Below are positions 6,032 through 13,200 of a stretch of DNA of 20,612 nt, piece after piece. The DNA comes from a virus: positions 1-20,612 of IMG/VR virus record IMGVR_UViG_3300021519_000092. One strand, 5' to 3'. Positions within the stretch are counted from its first letter, which is position 1; each line of letters starts with the position of its first letter. Below the pieces are notes generated by a model. It was given only the letters and a program-made list of their open reading frames with translations, was not told the DNA's origin and made no database searches. Both the position numbers and the translations under genes were made by a program.

Positions 6032-6319
6032 GTGACCGCTGGCATCAAGCACGACGAAGGAAAGCCTTTAGTGCTAAAGGGCTTCCTTCGGCAGTTCCCA
6101 CTAGCCATTGAGGCTGTGGCGCGGGTGTCAGAGTTTGGCGCTGAGAAGTACACCTGGGGTGGTTGGGAGACTGTGCCGGAGGGCGTAGAACGCTACGGCG
6201 AAGCCCTGGCGCGACACTTGCTACAAGAGGGCTATGACGCGGAAAGCAATATGGTACACGCTGCCCATGCCGCCTGGAACGCAATGGCGCGTCTGGAATT
6301 GATGATGAGGAAGAAATAG
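6032..6319 (+). CDS. dATP/dGTP diphosphohydrolase-like protein (DUF5664/MazG-like, 95 aa)
   Basis: The start is GTG at 6032, directly after the previous stop, with AGGAGG at 6021-6026. The sequence reads KHDEGKP, then RQFPLAIEAVARVSEFGAEKY, GGWETVP, ERYGEALARHL, and AAHAAWNAMARLEL. This is the all-helical DUF5664 pattern: metal-binding Glu and Asp/His in E-x-x-x-E/H-A-A-x helices, and a Lys-Tyr-Gly-Gly-Trp substrate loop. Members hydrolyse dATP/dGTP to dNMP and pyrophosphate; in cyanophage S-2L the relative MazZ supplies precursors for 2-aminoadenine DNA. No purZ is in the window, so here it may simply adjust nucleotide pools. The family call is from the pattern; specificity is unknown. Confidence 0.75.
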   Translation: MTAGIKHDEGKPLVLKGFLRQFPLAIEAVARVSEFGAEKYTWGGWETVPEGVERYGEALARHLLQEGYDAESNMVHAAHAAWNAMARLELMMRKK

Positions 6320-7288
6320 ATGGTGCCCGTTGACTTGCCCGACCAAACGCTAGTCACCATGAATGAGATGCTGGTAAGTAATTACCGCAATGAACGGCGC
6401 GGTTATCTCGGCGCGTCTGGCATTGGCACGGCCTGTGAACGTCGCATATGGAACCAGTTCCATTGGATTGGCGACGACGCCATGACGGCGAAGTCTATAA
6501 AGGCAATCGAAGACGGTCACTACAGTGAAAGTGTGATGGCTGCGCGCCTACGGCTTGTCCCAGGGGTAAAGTTGTGGACAGAGGGTGGCGACGGGAAGCA
6601 GTTCAATTTCAAAGATGGACATATCCGTGGAAACTTAGACGGCAAGATCAAAGGGATTCACAAGAACCCCACTGATATGCACGTTTGGGAACACAAATGC
6701 ACCAACAATAAGAAATTCGATGCGTTGGTGAAGTTAACTGTAGACAACGAAAGCACCGCGCTATTCAACTGGGATGAGCAATACTTCGCTCAAGCCCAAG
6801 TCTACATGCACTACTTGGGTGTTCAGTGGCACTACCTTACAACCTGCTCGGCTGGTAGCCGTGACGAGACAAGCTGCATAACAGCTTACGATCCAGCCGC
6901 AGCCAAGCACTACATAGATAGAGCGCGGGGGATCATAAGGGCAGACAAACCGCCGCCGCGTATTTCGAGTAAGCCATCTTGGTATCAATGTAAAATGTGC
7001 CCATTCACCGATAATTGCCACGGTGATAAAATGCCATTGACCAACTGCCGTACATGCGCCCACTCCACTCCGTTAGAGGATGGCTCATGGAAGTGTGAGT
7101 TGCTGAACACACCTATTGACGACGAAGTGCAAAGGTCAGGATGCGGCAAGCACCTATTCAATCCTGGCTTAGTCCCAGGAGCGCAGACTGACGCTGGCGA
7201 AGATTGGGTAGAATACGAAATGAAAAACGGAACAACCATCAGGAACCAAAATGCTACAGTTACGACCCTATCAAAAACAAGCGGTTGA
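6320..7288 (+). CDS. Cas4/AddB-like PD-(D/E)XK nuclease with Cys cluster (322 aa)
   Basis: The nuclease core reads GNLDGKIKG (D107), HVWEHKC (E124-x-K126), and an alpha helix with the Q-x-x-x-Y motif (Q158-Y162). An early Cys in GTACERRIW (C39) plus C224, C227 and C233 match the four-cysteine iron-sulfur arrangement of Cas4 and AddB nucleases. A second Cys-rich domain follows (residues about 243-278: NCRTCAHS, GSWKCE, SGCGKHLFNP), probably zinc-binding. It likely degrades one strand of duplex ends for annealing by the Sak4/SSB pair. It overlaps the helicase gene by 38 bases. The Fe-S cluster is inferred from cysteine spacing. Confidence 0.8.
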   Translation: MVPVDLPDQTLVTMNEMLVSNYRNERRGYLGASGIGTACERRIWNQFHWIGDDAMTAKSIKAIEDGHYSESVMAARLRLVPGVKLWTEGGDGKQFNFKDGHIRGNLDGKIKGIHKNPTDMHVWEHKCTNNKKFDALVKLTVDNESTALFNWDEQYFAQAQVYMHYLGVQWHYLTTCSAGSRDETSCITAYDPAAAKHYIDRARGIIRADKPPPRISSKPSWYQCKMCPFTDNCHGDKMPLTNCRTCAHSTPLEDGSWKCELLNTPIDDEVQRSGCGKHLFNPGLVPGAQTDAGEDWVEYEMKNGTTIRNQNATVTTLSKTSG

Positions 7289-8879
7289 TTCGATATTCGA
7301 GTGGTTTGAGGGCGACGGCCACAATTCAAACCCTTTAATCGTGTTACCCACAGGCACGGGCAAGAGCCTTGTGCTGTCCGAAATATGCCGACGCTCGATT
7401 GCTGAGTACGGCGATATGAAGATCGTGGTCGTCACTCACGTTATGGAACTGATTAAACAGAACCATGAAGAGATGATGCGCCAATGGCCCGAGGCTGACG
7501 CTGGCATCTACTCGGCTGGCATCGGTAAGCGCCAGCACACCCCAGCCGTTGTGTTCTGCGGTATCCAATCCGTACACTCCAAGGCCCACCTGTTTCAGAA
7601 GGTGGACTTCGTAATCGTGGACGAAGCGCACCTGATCCCGCGCAAGACTGAGACTATGTACCAGCGGTTCCTTGGTAGCCTCCGTGTAGCCAATCCTCAC
7701 ATAAAGATCATCGGGCTGACGGCTACGCCGTACCGCATGGACACGGGGACACTACATACCGGAGACGGCGCGCTGTTCGACGGCATCTGCTACGAATACA
7801 GCGTCCTTGACGCCATTCGGCAGGGCTTTCTGTCTAACCTAGTGACCAAGAATACCCGCGTTGGGCTTAACACCAGTGGCGTCCACACCAGAGGTGGGGA
7901 GTTCATACAGTCTGAGTTGCAAAGCGCAGTGGATATAGACGAAACCAACCGCCTAGCCGTAGACGAGATCATAGAATGGGGCAGCGACCGCCGCTCCTGG
8001 CTAATCTTTGGCTCCGGCGTGGAACATTGCCGCCACCTGCAAGACCACTTATTGCGTAGGGGTATTATCTGCGAGACAATCTTTGGGGACACGCCCAAAG
8101 GTGAGCGCGCACAGATCATTGACGAGTTTAAGCGCGGCGAGGTCCAAGCCTTATGCTCTATGGGGGTGCTGACCACAGGCTTTAACGCGCCAAACGTAGA
8201 CTTGATAGCAATGCTGCGTCCTACACAATCACCCGGCTTGTATGTGCAGATTGTAGGGCGGGGGATGCGGGTAGCGGAGGGCAAGAAGGACTGCCTGATC
8301 CTAGACTTCGCCCGCAACATCCAACGGCACGGGCCTGTAGACGTAGCCCAGACCAGTCGCGGTCCCCATGTGAACCGCGTAGGGGAAGGTGAAGGCGCTC
8401 TGGTTAAGACCTGTCCTGAATGTAAAAGCGTCATGCACCTGTCGGCGCGTCAGTGCCTGGATTGCGGCTATGAGTTTCAGCAAGAGATTAAGATTGCTCC
8501 CACAGCCAGCACCCTGCCGGTCCTGTCAACCGCCATACCTTCGTACTGGGTTGATGTTGATGAGGTTAAGTACACAACCCACTCCAAGGTGGGCAAACCT
8601 GCCAGCATGAAGGTGACGTATTACTGCGGCCCTCTTAAATACAGCGAGTGGATTTGCCTTAACCACGAAGGCTATGCCAAACAGAAGGCCATTGCTTGGT
8701 GGCGCAAGCGCACATCTAACCTGCCGCCGGGGAATGTTGCCGAAGCTGTTGAACGGCATAGCGAGCTAACGGAGCCAGTGGCTATCCAAATCAAACGCAA
8801 CGGTAAATTTGATGAAATTACAAACTACAGGTTTGATGTGCTACGTGTGTCGCAGGGAGAGTCGAGGCTTTCGGTTTGA
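7251..8879 (+). CDS. SF2 DEAD/DEAH-type helicase with zinc ribbon and C-terminal extension (542 aa)
   Basis: Motifs appear in order: Q-like LRPYQKQAV (4-12), Walker A LPTGTGKS (32-39), DEAH (124-127), GLTATPYR (155-162), a second RecA domain LIFGSGVEHC, TTGFNAPNVD (308-317), and motif VI QIVGRGMR (333-340). A four-Cys zinc ribbon follows (C388, C391, C402, C405), then an approximately 130-residue extension of unknown fold. The RecG/UvsW/RadD style suggests branch migration, or unwinding of duplex for the preceding nuclease. The ATG at 7251 has AGGA at 7241-7244 and lies inside the nuclease gene, implying coupled translation. Polarity and substrate cannot be read from sequence. Confidence 0.88.
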   Translation: MLQLRPYQKQAVDSIFEWFEGDGHNSNPLIVLPTGTGKSLVLSEICRRSIAEYGDMKIVVVTHVMELIKQNHEEMMRQWPEADAGIYSAGIGKRQHTPAVVFCGIQSVHSKAHLFQKVDFVIVDEAHLIPRKTETMYQRFLGSLRVANPHIKIIGLTATPYRMDTGTLHTGDGALFDGICYEYSVLDAIRQGFLSNLVTKNTRVGLNTSGVHTRGGEFIQSELQSAVDIDETNRLAVDEIIEWGSDRRSWLIFGSGVEHCRHLQDHLLRRGIICETIFGDTPKGERAQIIDEFKRGEVQALCSMGVLTTGFNAPNVDLIAMLRPTQSPGLYVQIVGRGMRVAEGKKDCLILDFARNIQRHGPVDVAQTSRGPHVNRVGEGEGALVKTCPECKSVMHLSARQCLDCGYEFQQEIKIAPTASTLPVLSTAIPSYWVDVDEVKYTTHSKVGKPASMKVTYYCGPLKYSEWICLNHEGYAKQKAIAWWRKRTSNLPPGNVAEAVERHSELTEPVAIQIKRNGKFDEITNYRFDVLRVSQGESRLSV

Positions 8880-9156
8880 CCCGAAGGCTATCGGCCTGTT
8901 CGACTCTGTGCTGCACTTTTGTTCAATGAGATGTATGGGGGACCGTATGATTGATCCAACGGCAAACGAACTAAAGGCAATGGAAATGTCCAGCGAACGG
9001 GCTGGGGAATACCTTGGCTGGCTGAAGAAGACCGACATGGCTGAGTTCAGCAAGAAAGAGTGGTCCGATCTTATCGAGGTGATCGTGACCGGCTACTTTG
9101 AGGGGATGCAGAATCTGGCCGAGAAGGCGCTGGAGATTGAGCCTGTGCCGTTTTAG
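8836..9156 (+). CDS. Small zinc-binding phage protein with N-terminal CxxC...CxxxC (106 aa)
   Basis: C2-x2-C5 and C29-x3-C33 (CYVC ... HFCSMRC) form a treble-clef-like zinc site. The C-terminal half is helical and acidic (SSERAGEYLGWLKK, EWSDLIEVIVTGYFEGM). It resembles small phage proteins classed as DUF6511, but I am not certain of that name. The start is uncertain: ATG 8812 would add eight residues, and I prefer ATG 8836 because the Cys pair usually follows Met closely. It overlaps the helicase gene by 44 bases in another frame. The stop overlaps the end of the convergent o-spanin-like gene by 4 bases, so the early and late transcription units meet here without a terminator. Confidence 0.65.
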   Translation: MCYVCRRESRGFRFDPKAIGLFDSVLHFCSMRCMGDRMIDPTANELKAMEMSSERAGEYLGWLKKTDMAEFSKKEWSDLIEVIVTGYFEGMQNLAEKALEIEPVPF

Positions 9157-9362
9157 CCACACCCCAACCGCTCACTCCACACCACCGCGTAGTCCATCAT
9201 CCACCTAGTCGGGCTTGTCAGGTCCGGCGCTGGTATCACCAGACACACCCGGCTTGGGTCCATACTTGGCTTCAAGTCGCTTCCAGACGCGCAGCCGGTC
9301 AGCGTCGGTAATAGGAACAGCAACCTTAGCAATGACGTCCAGCGTTTCTTGTGCGTTTTCAA
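9153..9362 (-). CDS. o-spanin-like lipoprotein (Rz1-like, 69 aa), largely embedded in the i-spanin gene
   Basis: It starts at a TTG (9362) and encodes a basic N-terminus (KTHKKRW), a hydrophobic stretch (LLRLLFLLPTL), and a lipobox LTGC with C24 as the lipid-attachment residue. The mature part is about 45 residues with several prolines (KPSMDPS, IPAPDLTSP). A lipoprotein read in another frame from inside a short membrane-protein gene in a lysis cassette is the classic Rz/Rz1 arrangement. Such a pair spans the periplasm and fuses the membranes at lysis. About three quarters lies within the i-spanin gene and the rest extends past it. The TTG start has no obvious ribosome-binding site, so the exact start is uncertain. 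Confidence 0.65.
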   Translation of the reverse strand: MKTHKKRWTSLLRLLFLLPTLTGCASGSDLKPSMDPSRVCLVIPAPDLTSPTRWMMDYAVVWSERLGCG

Positions 9363-9462
9363 GGGCTTGTTCCGACCGGCCAGCGTTGATTAGCTGGCGG
9401 TCCCTGAAGTACCCGAAGATCGCCCCGAGTGCCCCGAAGACCGCCTTAATCAGACCGATCAC
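9205..9462 (-). CDS. i-spanin-like small membrane protein (Rz-like, 85 aa)
   Basis: The start is GTG at 9462, overlapping the holin stop by 4 bases. A hydrophobic N-terminal segment (MIGLIKAVFGALGAIFGYF) is followed by a basic/charged helix (RDRQLINAGRSEQALENAQETLDVIAK, quoted in outline) and a Gly/Pro-rich tail. This is the topology of an inner-membrane spanin subunit, but at 85 residues it is shorter than lambda Rz (about 150). The function is inferred from position, after the holin and endolysin, and from the embedded lipoprotein gene. A short holin-accessory membrane protein remains possible. Confidence 0.55.
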   Translation of the reverse strand: MIGLIKAVFGALGAIFGYFRDRQLINAGRSEQALENAQETLDVIAKVAVPITDADRLRVWKRLEAKYGPKPGVSGDTSAGPDKPD

Positions 9463-9650
9463 TTAACGATGGCGGTCTTGGTGACCAGCCGAAGGGCGAT
9501 ATTAACCAGCGCCAGGATGGTGGTGACAACGGTCGCCTGGACTTCAGGCGTCAGGCCGAGGTCGATCTTGAACACACCGGCCAGGGTGGCCAGGGCGGCG
9601 ACTACGTTGACCCAGAGCGTTTTTGAAGCAAACCATTTGGTCGTTTCCAT
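9459..9650 (-). CDS. Probable holin, two transmembrane segments (63 aa)
   Basis: The start at 9650 follows GGAGG in the endolysin's final codons, and the ATG abuts the endolysin stop (TAAATG). The protein is METTKWFASK, then TM1 (about residues 12-29, LWVNVVAALATLAGVFKI), a short polar turn with LTPE, TM2 (about 38-56, QATVVTTILALVNIALRLV), and a basic end (TKTAIVK). The pattern 'ASKTxWxN ... LTPEVQA ... NIxLRxVTK' is a common phage holin type annotated near endolysins. It would permeabilise the inner membrane and time lysis. The assignment rests on size, topology and cassette position. Confidence 0.7.
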   Translation of the reverse strand: METTKWFASKTLWVNVVAALATLAGVFKIDLGLTPEVQATVVTTILALVNIALRLVTKTAIVK

Positions 9651-10079
9651 TTAGTCCTCCTTGAATAGATCAGTTACACGGCCCGCACGTTGCGGCGTCT
9701 GTTTGGCCCAGGCGCTGTCCAGGGCCTCTCTACGGGCCGCATTGTAATCCCTAGCCTGTAGGGCAGCCAACATCTTCTGGAACTTCAGCACCCCTCCCAG
9801 GCCCATCTGGAAGGTCATATTGGCTATGGCGCGCTGGACCCCCTGGGGCTTGGTTTCCAGCCAGGGGAGGGCCTTGGCAAGCTGCCCCTTAACCCGCTCG
9901 ATGTCGTTATCGAGCATCATCATGGCCTCATCCTCGGTAATGCCTACGTCGTCTAGGTTCCGGCCCACGCCAAGGGTGAGCTTACCAGCCGGGCACAGGT
10001 ACGGCTTTAGCCGTAGGCCCTCCTCGGCAATCAAGTCTTTTCTTAGACCTTCCACGGCACACCGTGGGACAATAGCCAA
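9651..10079 (-). CDS. Endolysin, T4-lysozyme-like muramidase with Glu-Cys-Thr triad (about 142 aa)
   Basis: Residues 19-42 align with T4 lysozyme: EEGLRLKPYLCPAG and KLTLGVGRN. The E-8aa-D/C-5aa-T catalytic signature is present as E20, C29 and T35, with Cys in the place of T4 Asp20. The rest (ITEDEAMMML, NMTFQMGLGG, SAWAKQTPQRAGRVTDLF) matches GH24 to the end. It cleaves peptidoglycan beta-1,4 bonds at lysis. The start is doubtful. TTG 10079 gives 142 residues, GTG 10055 would give 134, and TTG 10034 would start right at IAEEG. No signal peptide or SAR segment is visible, so it depends on the holin. It overlaps the preceding gene by up to 37 bases. Confidence 0.88.
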   Translation of the reverse strand: MAIVPRCAVEGLRKDLIAEEGLRLKPYLCPAGKLTLGVGRNLDDVGITEDEAMMMLDNDIERVKGQLAKALPWLETKPQGVQRAIANMTFQMGLGGVLKFQKMLAALQARDYNAARREALDSAWAKQTPQRAGRVTDLFKED

Positions 10080-10234
10080 CCCACCATTGCCAACAGAAGC
10101 CCGATCATGCCGTACATGATGGTGTTAAGGCGGTCATGGATGGCCTTGAAGGCTTCCTTGATGTCGGCATACCGTTCCGCGCATACCTCCTCATGGGAGT
10201 TAAGGCGTGTTTCGGTAACTAAGGGGTCGCTCAT
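10043..10234 (-). CDS. XhlA-like small membrane protein, probable holin accessory (63 aa)
   Basis: It starts at ATG 10234 after AGAAGG in the end of the giant gene. Residues 1-37 are hydrophilic and helical (RLNSHEEVCAERYADIKEAF, coiled-coil-like). One transmembrane helix follows (about 41-58, YGMIGLLLAMVGWLL) and a short end (SHGVPWKV). 'ETRLNSHEE ... LNTIMYGMIGLLLAMV' resembles the XhlA/hemolysin-type phage proteins: a single C-terminal membrane anchor with a cytoplasmic coiled coil, which assist holins. It opens the lysis cassette and overlaps the endolysin start. Which of the two small membrane proteins sets lysis timing is unknown. Confidence 0.55.
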   Translation of the reverse strand: MSDPLVTETRLNSHEEVCAERYADIKEAFKAIHDRLNTIMYGMIGLLLAMVGWLLSHGVPWKV

Positions 10235-10238
10235 TTAA

Positions 10239-13200
10239 CTAACCTTCTTCTTCGTTATACAAATCATACAACGCTGGGCGCTTGAGCTTCCTGGCGTTTC
10301 TAACAGCTAACTCTGGGTGCATCATTACCAAGGCGCGGTTTTTGATAGAAGAAATAGACGGCGGCTGCACCTTCTCATCAAGTGGAACACTCGGGCTTCC
10401 AAAATCAACAGCGGCCCTTTGATACTTGTCTACAAACTCTTTCATAAGTTTGTCGGCCTTCTGGCTATCGCCCTTTTCCCTAGCGGATATGCTATTCGCA
10501 AGTTTAGCTGACAGGTTTGTACTCAGCATATCTTCCGCTTCTTTGGTCCTGTACTTTAGACGCCGTGCAAAATAATCGCGCTCCTGAATAGAAGCGAATT
10601 TAGTTGGCTGGAAACCGGCCGCCTTAGAGGCGCGCTGTCCGATATTTGGTTCCGCAACCTTCATGTCTCCGCTTTGTGTGCGGTAGCCTTCAGCAGGGAG
10701 TTGTACTAGACCGCGTGCTATGTCAGACGGCCCTTTGGGGATGCCCATAGACGCCAAAGCCAGCGCCCCACCTATAGGCTGGTCTGAGTCGAACCTTTTC
10801 TTGGCTTCGATAACCTTGCCAACAGTCGCGGACAATATTGGGATGTTCATAATAGGGTTGGCGTCAGGCAGTATCTGGCCCTGGCCAATACGTTTAGACA
10901 CATCAATCCCAAGGAACCGAGCAGGGCCACGCGCTGCGGCTTCGGCCCACTCGGGACTCGCGCCGATCCCCTCAAGCATCTCGCGCATTTCGTACTCGAT
11001 CATCGGGTCAATGCCGGTCAGGTTCTTCATTATAAATTCGTAGGAATCAACAAGGTCGTCGGCAAACGGCAGACCGAGAAGGCCACCAAAGGCGGTGAGT
11101 GCCATTAGCATCATGGTCCCGGCGATCTTCCCCTCTGGCCCCGCGCTGGTCATGTTGTTCTTAAGGATACGCAGATAGTTCATGGGGTATTGCTTAAACT
11201 GAAAAGCCACACCACCAATGCCGCGCAAGGCCTCTGGCCGGTCGATCTTGCCACCAATGAATTGAGTTTCGTTCACAAAGAAGTCAGCGATATTGGCTGG
11301 CGTTAAACCAAACTGACTCTCTATGAGGCTAACCCGCGCATCGTTGGCGTACATATTCTTAAACTTGGCTATAGCACCTGGAGCTTGCGCCTCTCTGTAT
11401 GCAGCCAGCCATGCTGTGGCGCGGTTGACCTGTTCAGCCCCGTTAAACGCAGACGTTCCAACGTCGAATATGTTCCAGATAACCCTTTGTATTTTGGCAG
11501 ACTTATCGTTTCCGATTTTCTTAGATATTGATTGCCAGTTATCGGGCGACGTTCCGTGAAGGTCTTGCGTCACAGTAGGGTTAATGCGCCCTCTGTTGAA
11601 CGCATCCATAAACGCAACCTGCTCTTCAGGGCTGTTGAATTTAATTTTATTCGGGTCAAGGTTAATGCCTTTGCGTCTATCAAATGACAAGGCTCTTAAC
11701 ATATTCATAGACAGTTTGATCGTTCTGCCCGCCGCAGGTATCCCAGCCCAGCCAGCTATTTGTGTGGCTGTAATGGTCGGAGTTTGCGAAAGGTTCACAA
11801 GCGCCGAAGACGCGGACCCCCATAGGCTAGACCAGAACCCGTATTGCTTTAGCTGCCCAATCAGTTTCTCGTCGCTATCAAGATAATTGTTTACGCGCTC
11901 GGCATACTTTCTGATGTTCTCTGGAACATTCCTGCCGTCTTGTGTGCGCTCATAAGCATCTTCAGTTTGTTGACCGTACTCAACGCCAGACACAACACTG
12001 GCAGATGCGCGGTTGTAATCAATGATTGATTGCAAGAAGTCGGTGGAATACCCAGGAACATTCCTAGATTCTTTTGTAAACCCGGCACGTTGCGCCTTCT
12101 TAACTTGGTCAAGCAAGCTATCGCGCAATGCGTTCTTTACGTCAGTCTTGCCCAGCCCTGTGCCTTGAAGGGCTTCCAGAATGTTGTTCATCGCGCTGTT
12201 GCGGTCTTTCTTATCCGCAATGTTTGTCGCCGCGAGCAGCTTCTCGATTAGCGAGACATCGAGCTTCTCAATATTGTCTTTATTAATTGGGTCATTCTTT
12301 ACTTCGTAGAGAGGTTCCCCATTAGCATCAAGCTCAGGGAACTTCTTTTGAAGTTCTGCAAATTTACTTTTGATGACTTCGTTCTTCTTAACACTAGAGC
12401 CCGTGAGCCCACCCCACACGTTTTTAGTGTTGACCATCTCAAAGTACATAACTTCGCCGGTTAGTTTGTTTCTGACAGTGAATCCCTCATCACCCGCACG
12501 GCTAAACGGCACGTAATTCTCACGCGCTTTTGCGTCGGCGTAGATGGCGTTCACAAACTCTAGGTTCTTAGCGCGCTGGCTGTTGCCGTCTGCTTGGGCT
12601 TGAGCGATGGCGGCTTGGATTGCCCCGGCGTCCCACTCACCCTCATACCCCCACCGCTTACCAATGGCTTGGCCGTACTGGTTCCAGCGGGCCTTGAAGT
12701 AGTCCTTAATCCCCATGAAGATTTCAGTCTGCTCTTTATCCAGCATGAAGACTTCGCCGGGGCGACCAAGCACGCCGTTGTAGTTCTCCGGCAGGACAAC
12801 GGTGATGCGCCCGTTCCTGGGAGTAATGTTGGTATTCGTAAGGCGCGCAAACTCCATAACGGCCTCGATCTGTTTGCGAGGCTTGTATTCCAACTGAGTC
12901 ATGCGCTCGATTGGCTTTTCGCCTTCCTTAATAAGCGCGGTTTCTCTTTCACTCCTGGCTTGCAGAAGGCTCTGAAAATTAGCGATTACAGGAAAGCGGC
13001 GGGCGACACCCTGCATCATGGCGAACCACAGTACGGGGCGGGAGATTGTCTCAGACGCCAGCTTGGGCGATCCACCCGTTACCCTGTTGACGCTGTTAAC
13101 CGTATTGCTGACCTGCGCGGCGGTCTGCTCCGTGCCATCAGGGTTGAGTAATGGTTTAGCTTCTTGCCCTTTGGAGAGAGAGAACGAGCCGGAGATGTCA

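Noticed and set aside
7790-8434. 214-codon open frame on the - strand inside the SF2 helicase
   Set aside because: The opposite strand encodes clear helicase motifs throughout this stretch, so the antisense frame is a shadow.
9374-9402. Hairpin GACCG-G-CCAGC / GCTGG-CGGTC as a terminator for the late operon
   Set aside because: It has a bulged base, lies inside the i-spanin coding sequence upstream of the gene ends, and has no T-run.
12594-13151. 185-codon + strand frame in the giant gene
   Set aside because: It is an antisense shadow in a GC-rich segment and lacks a ribosome-binding site.
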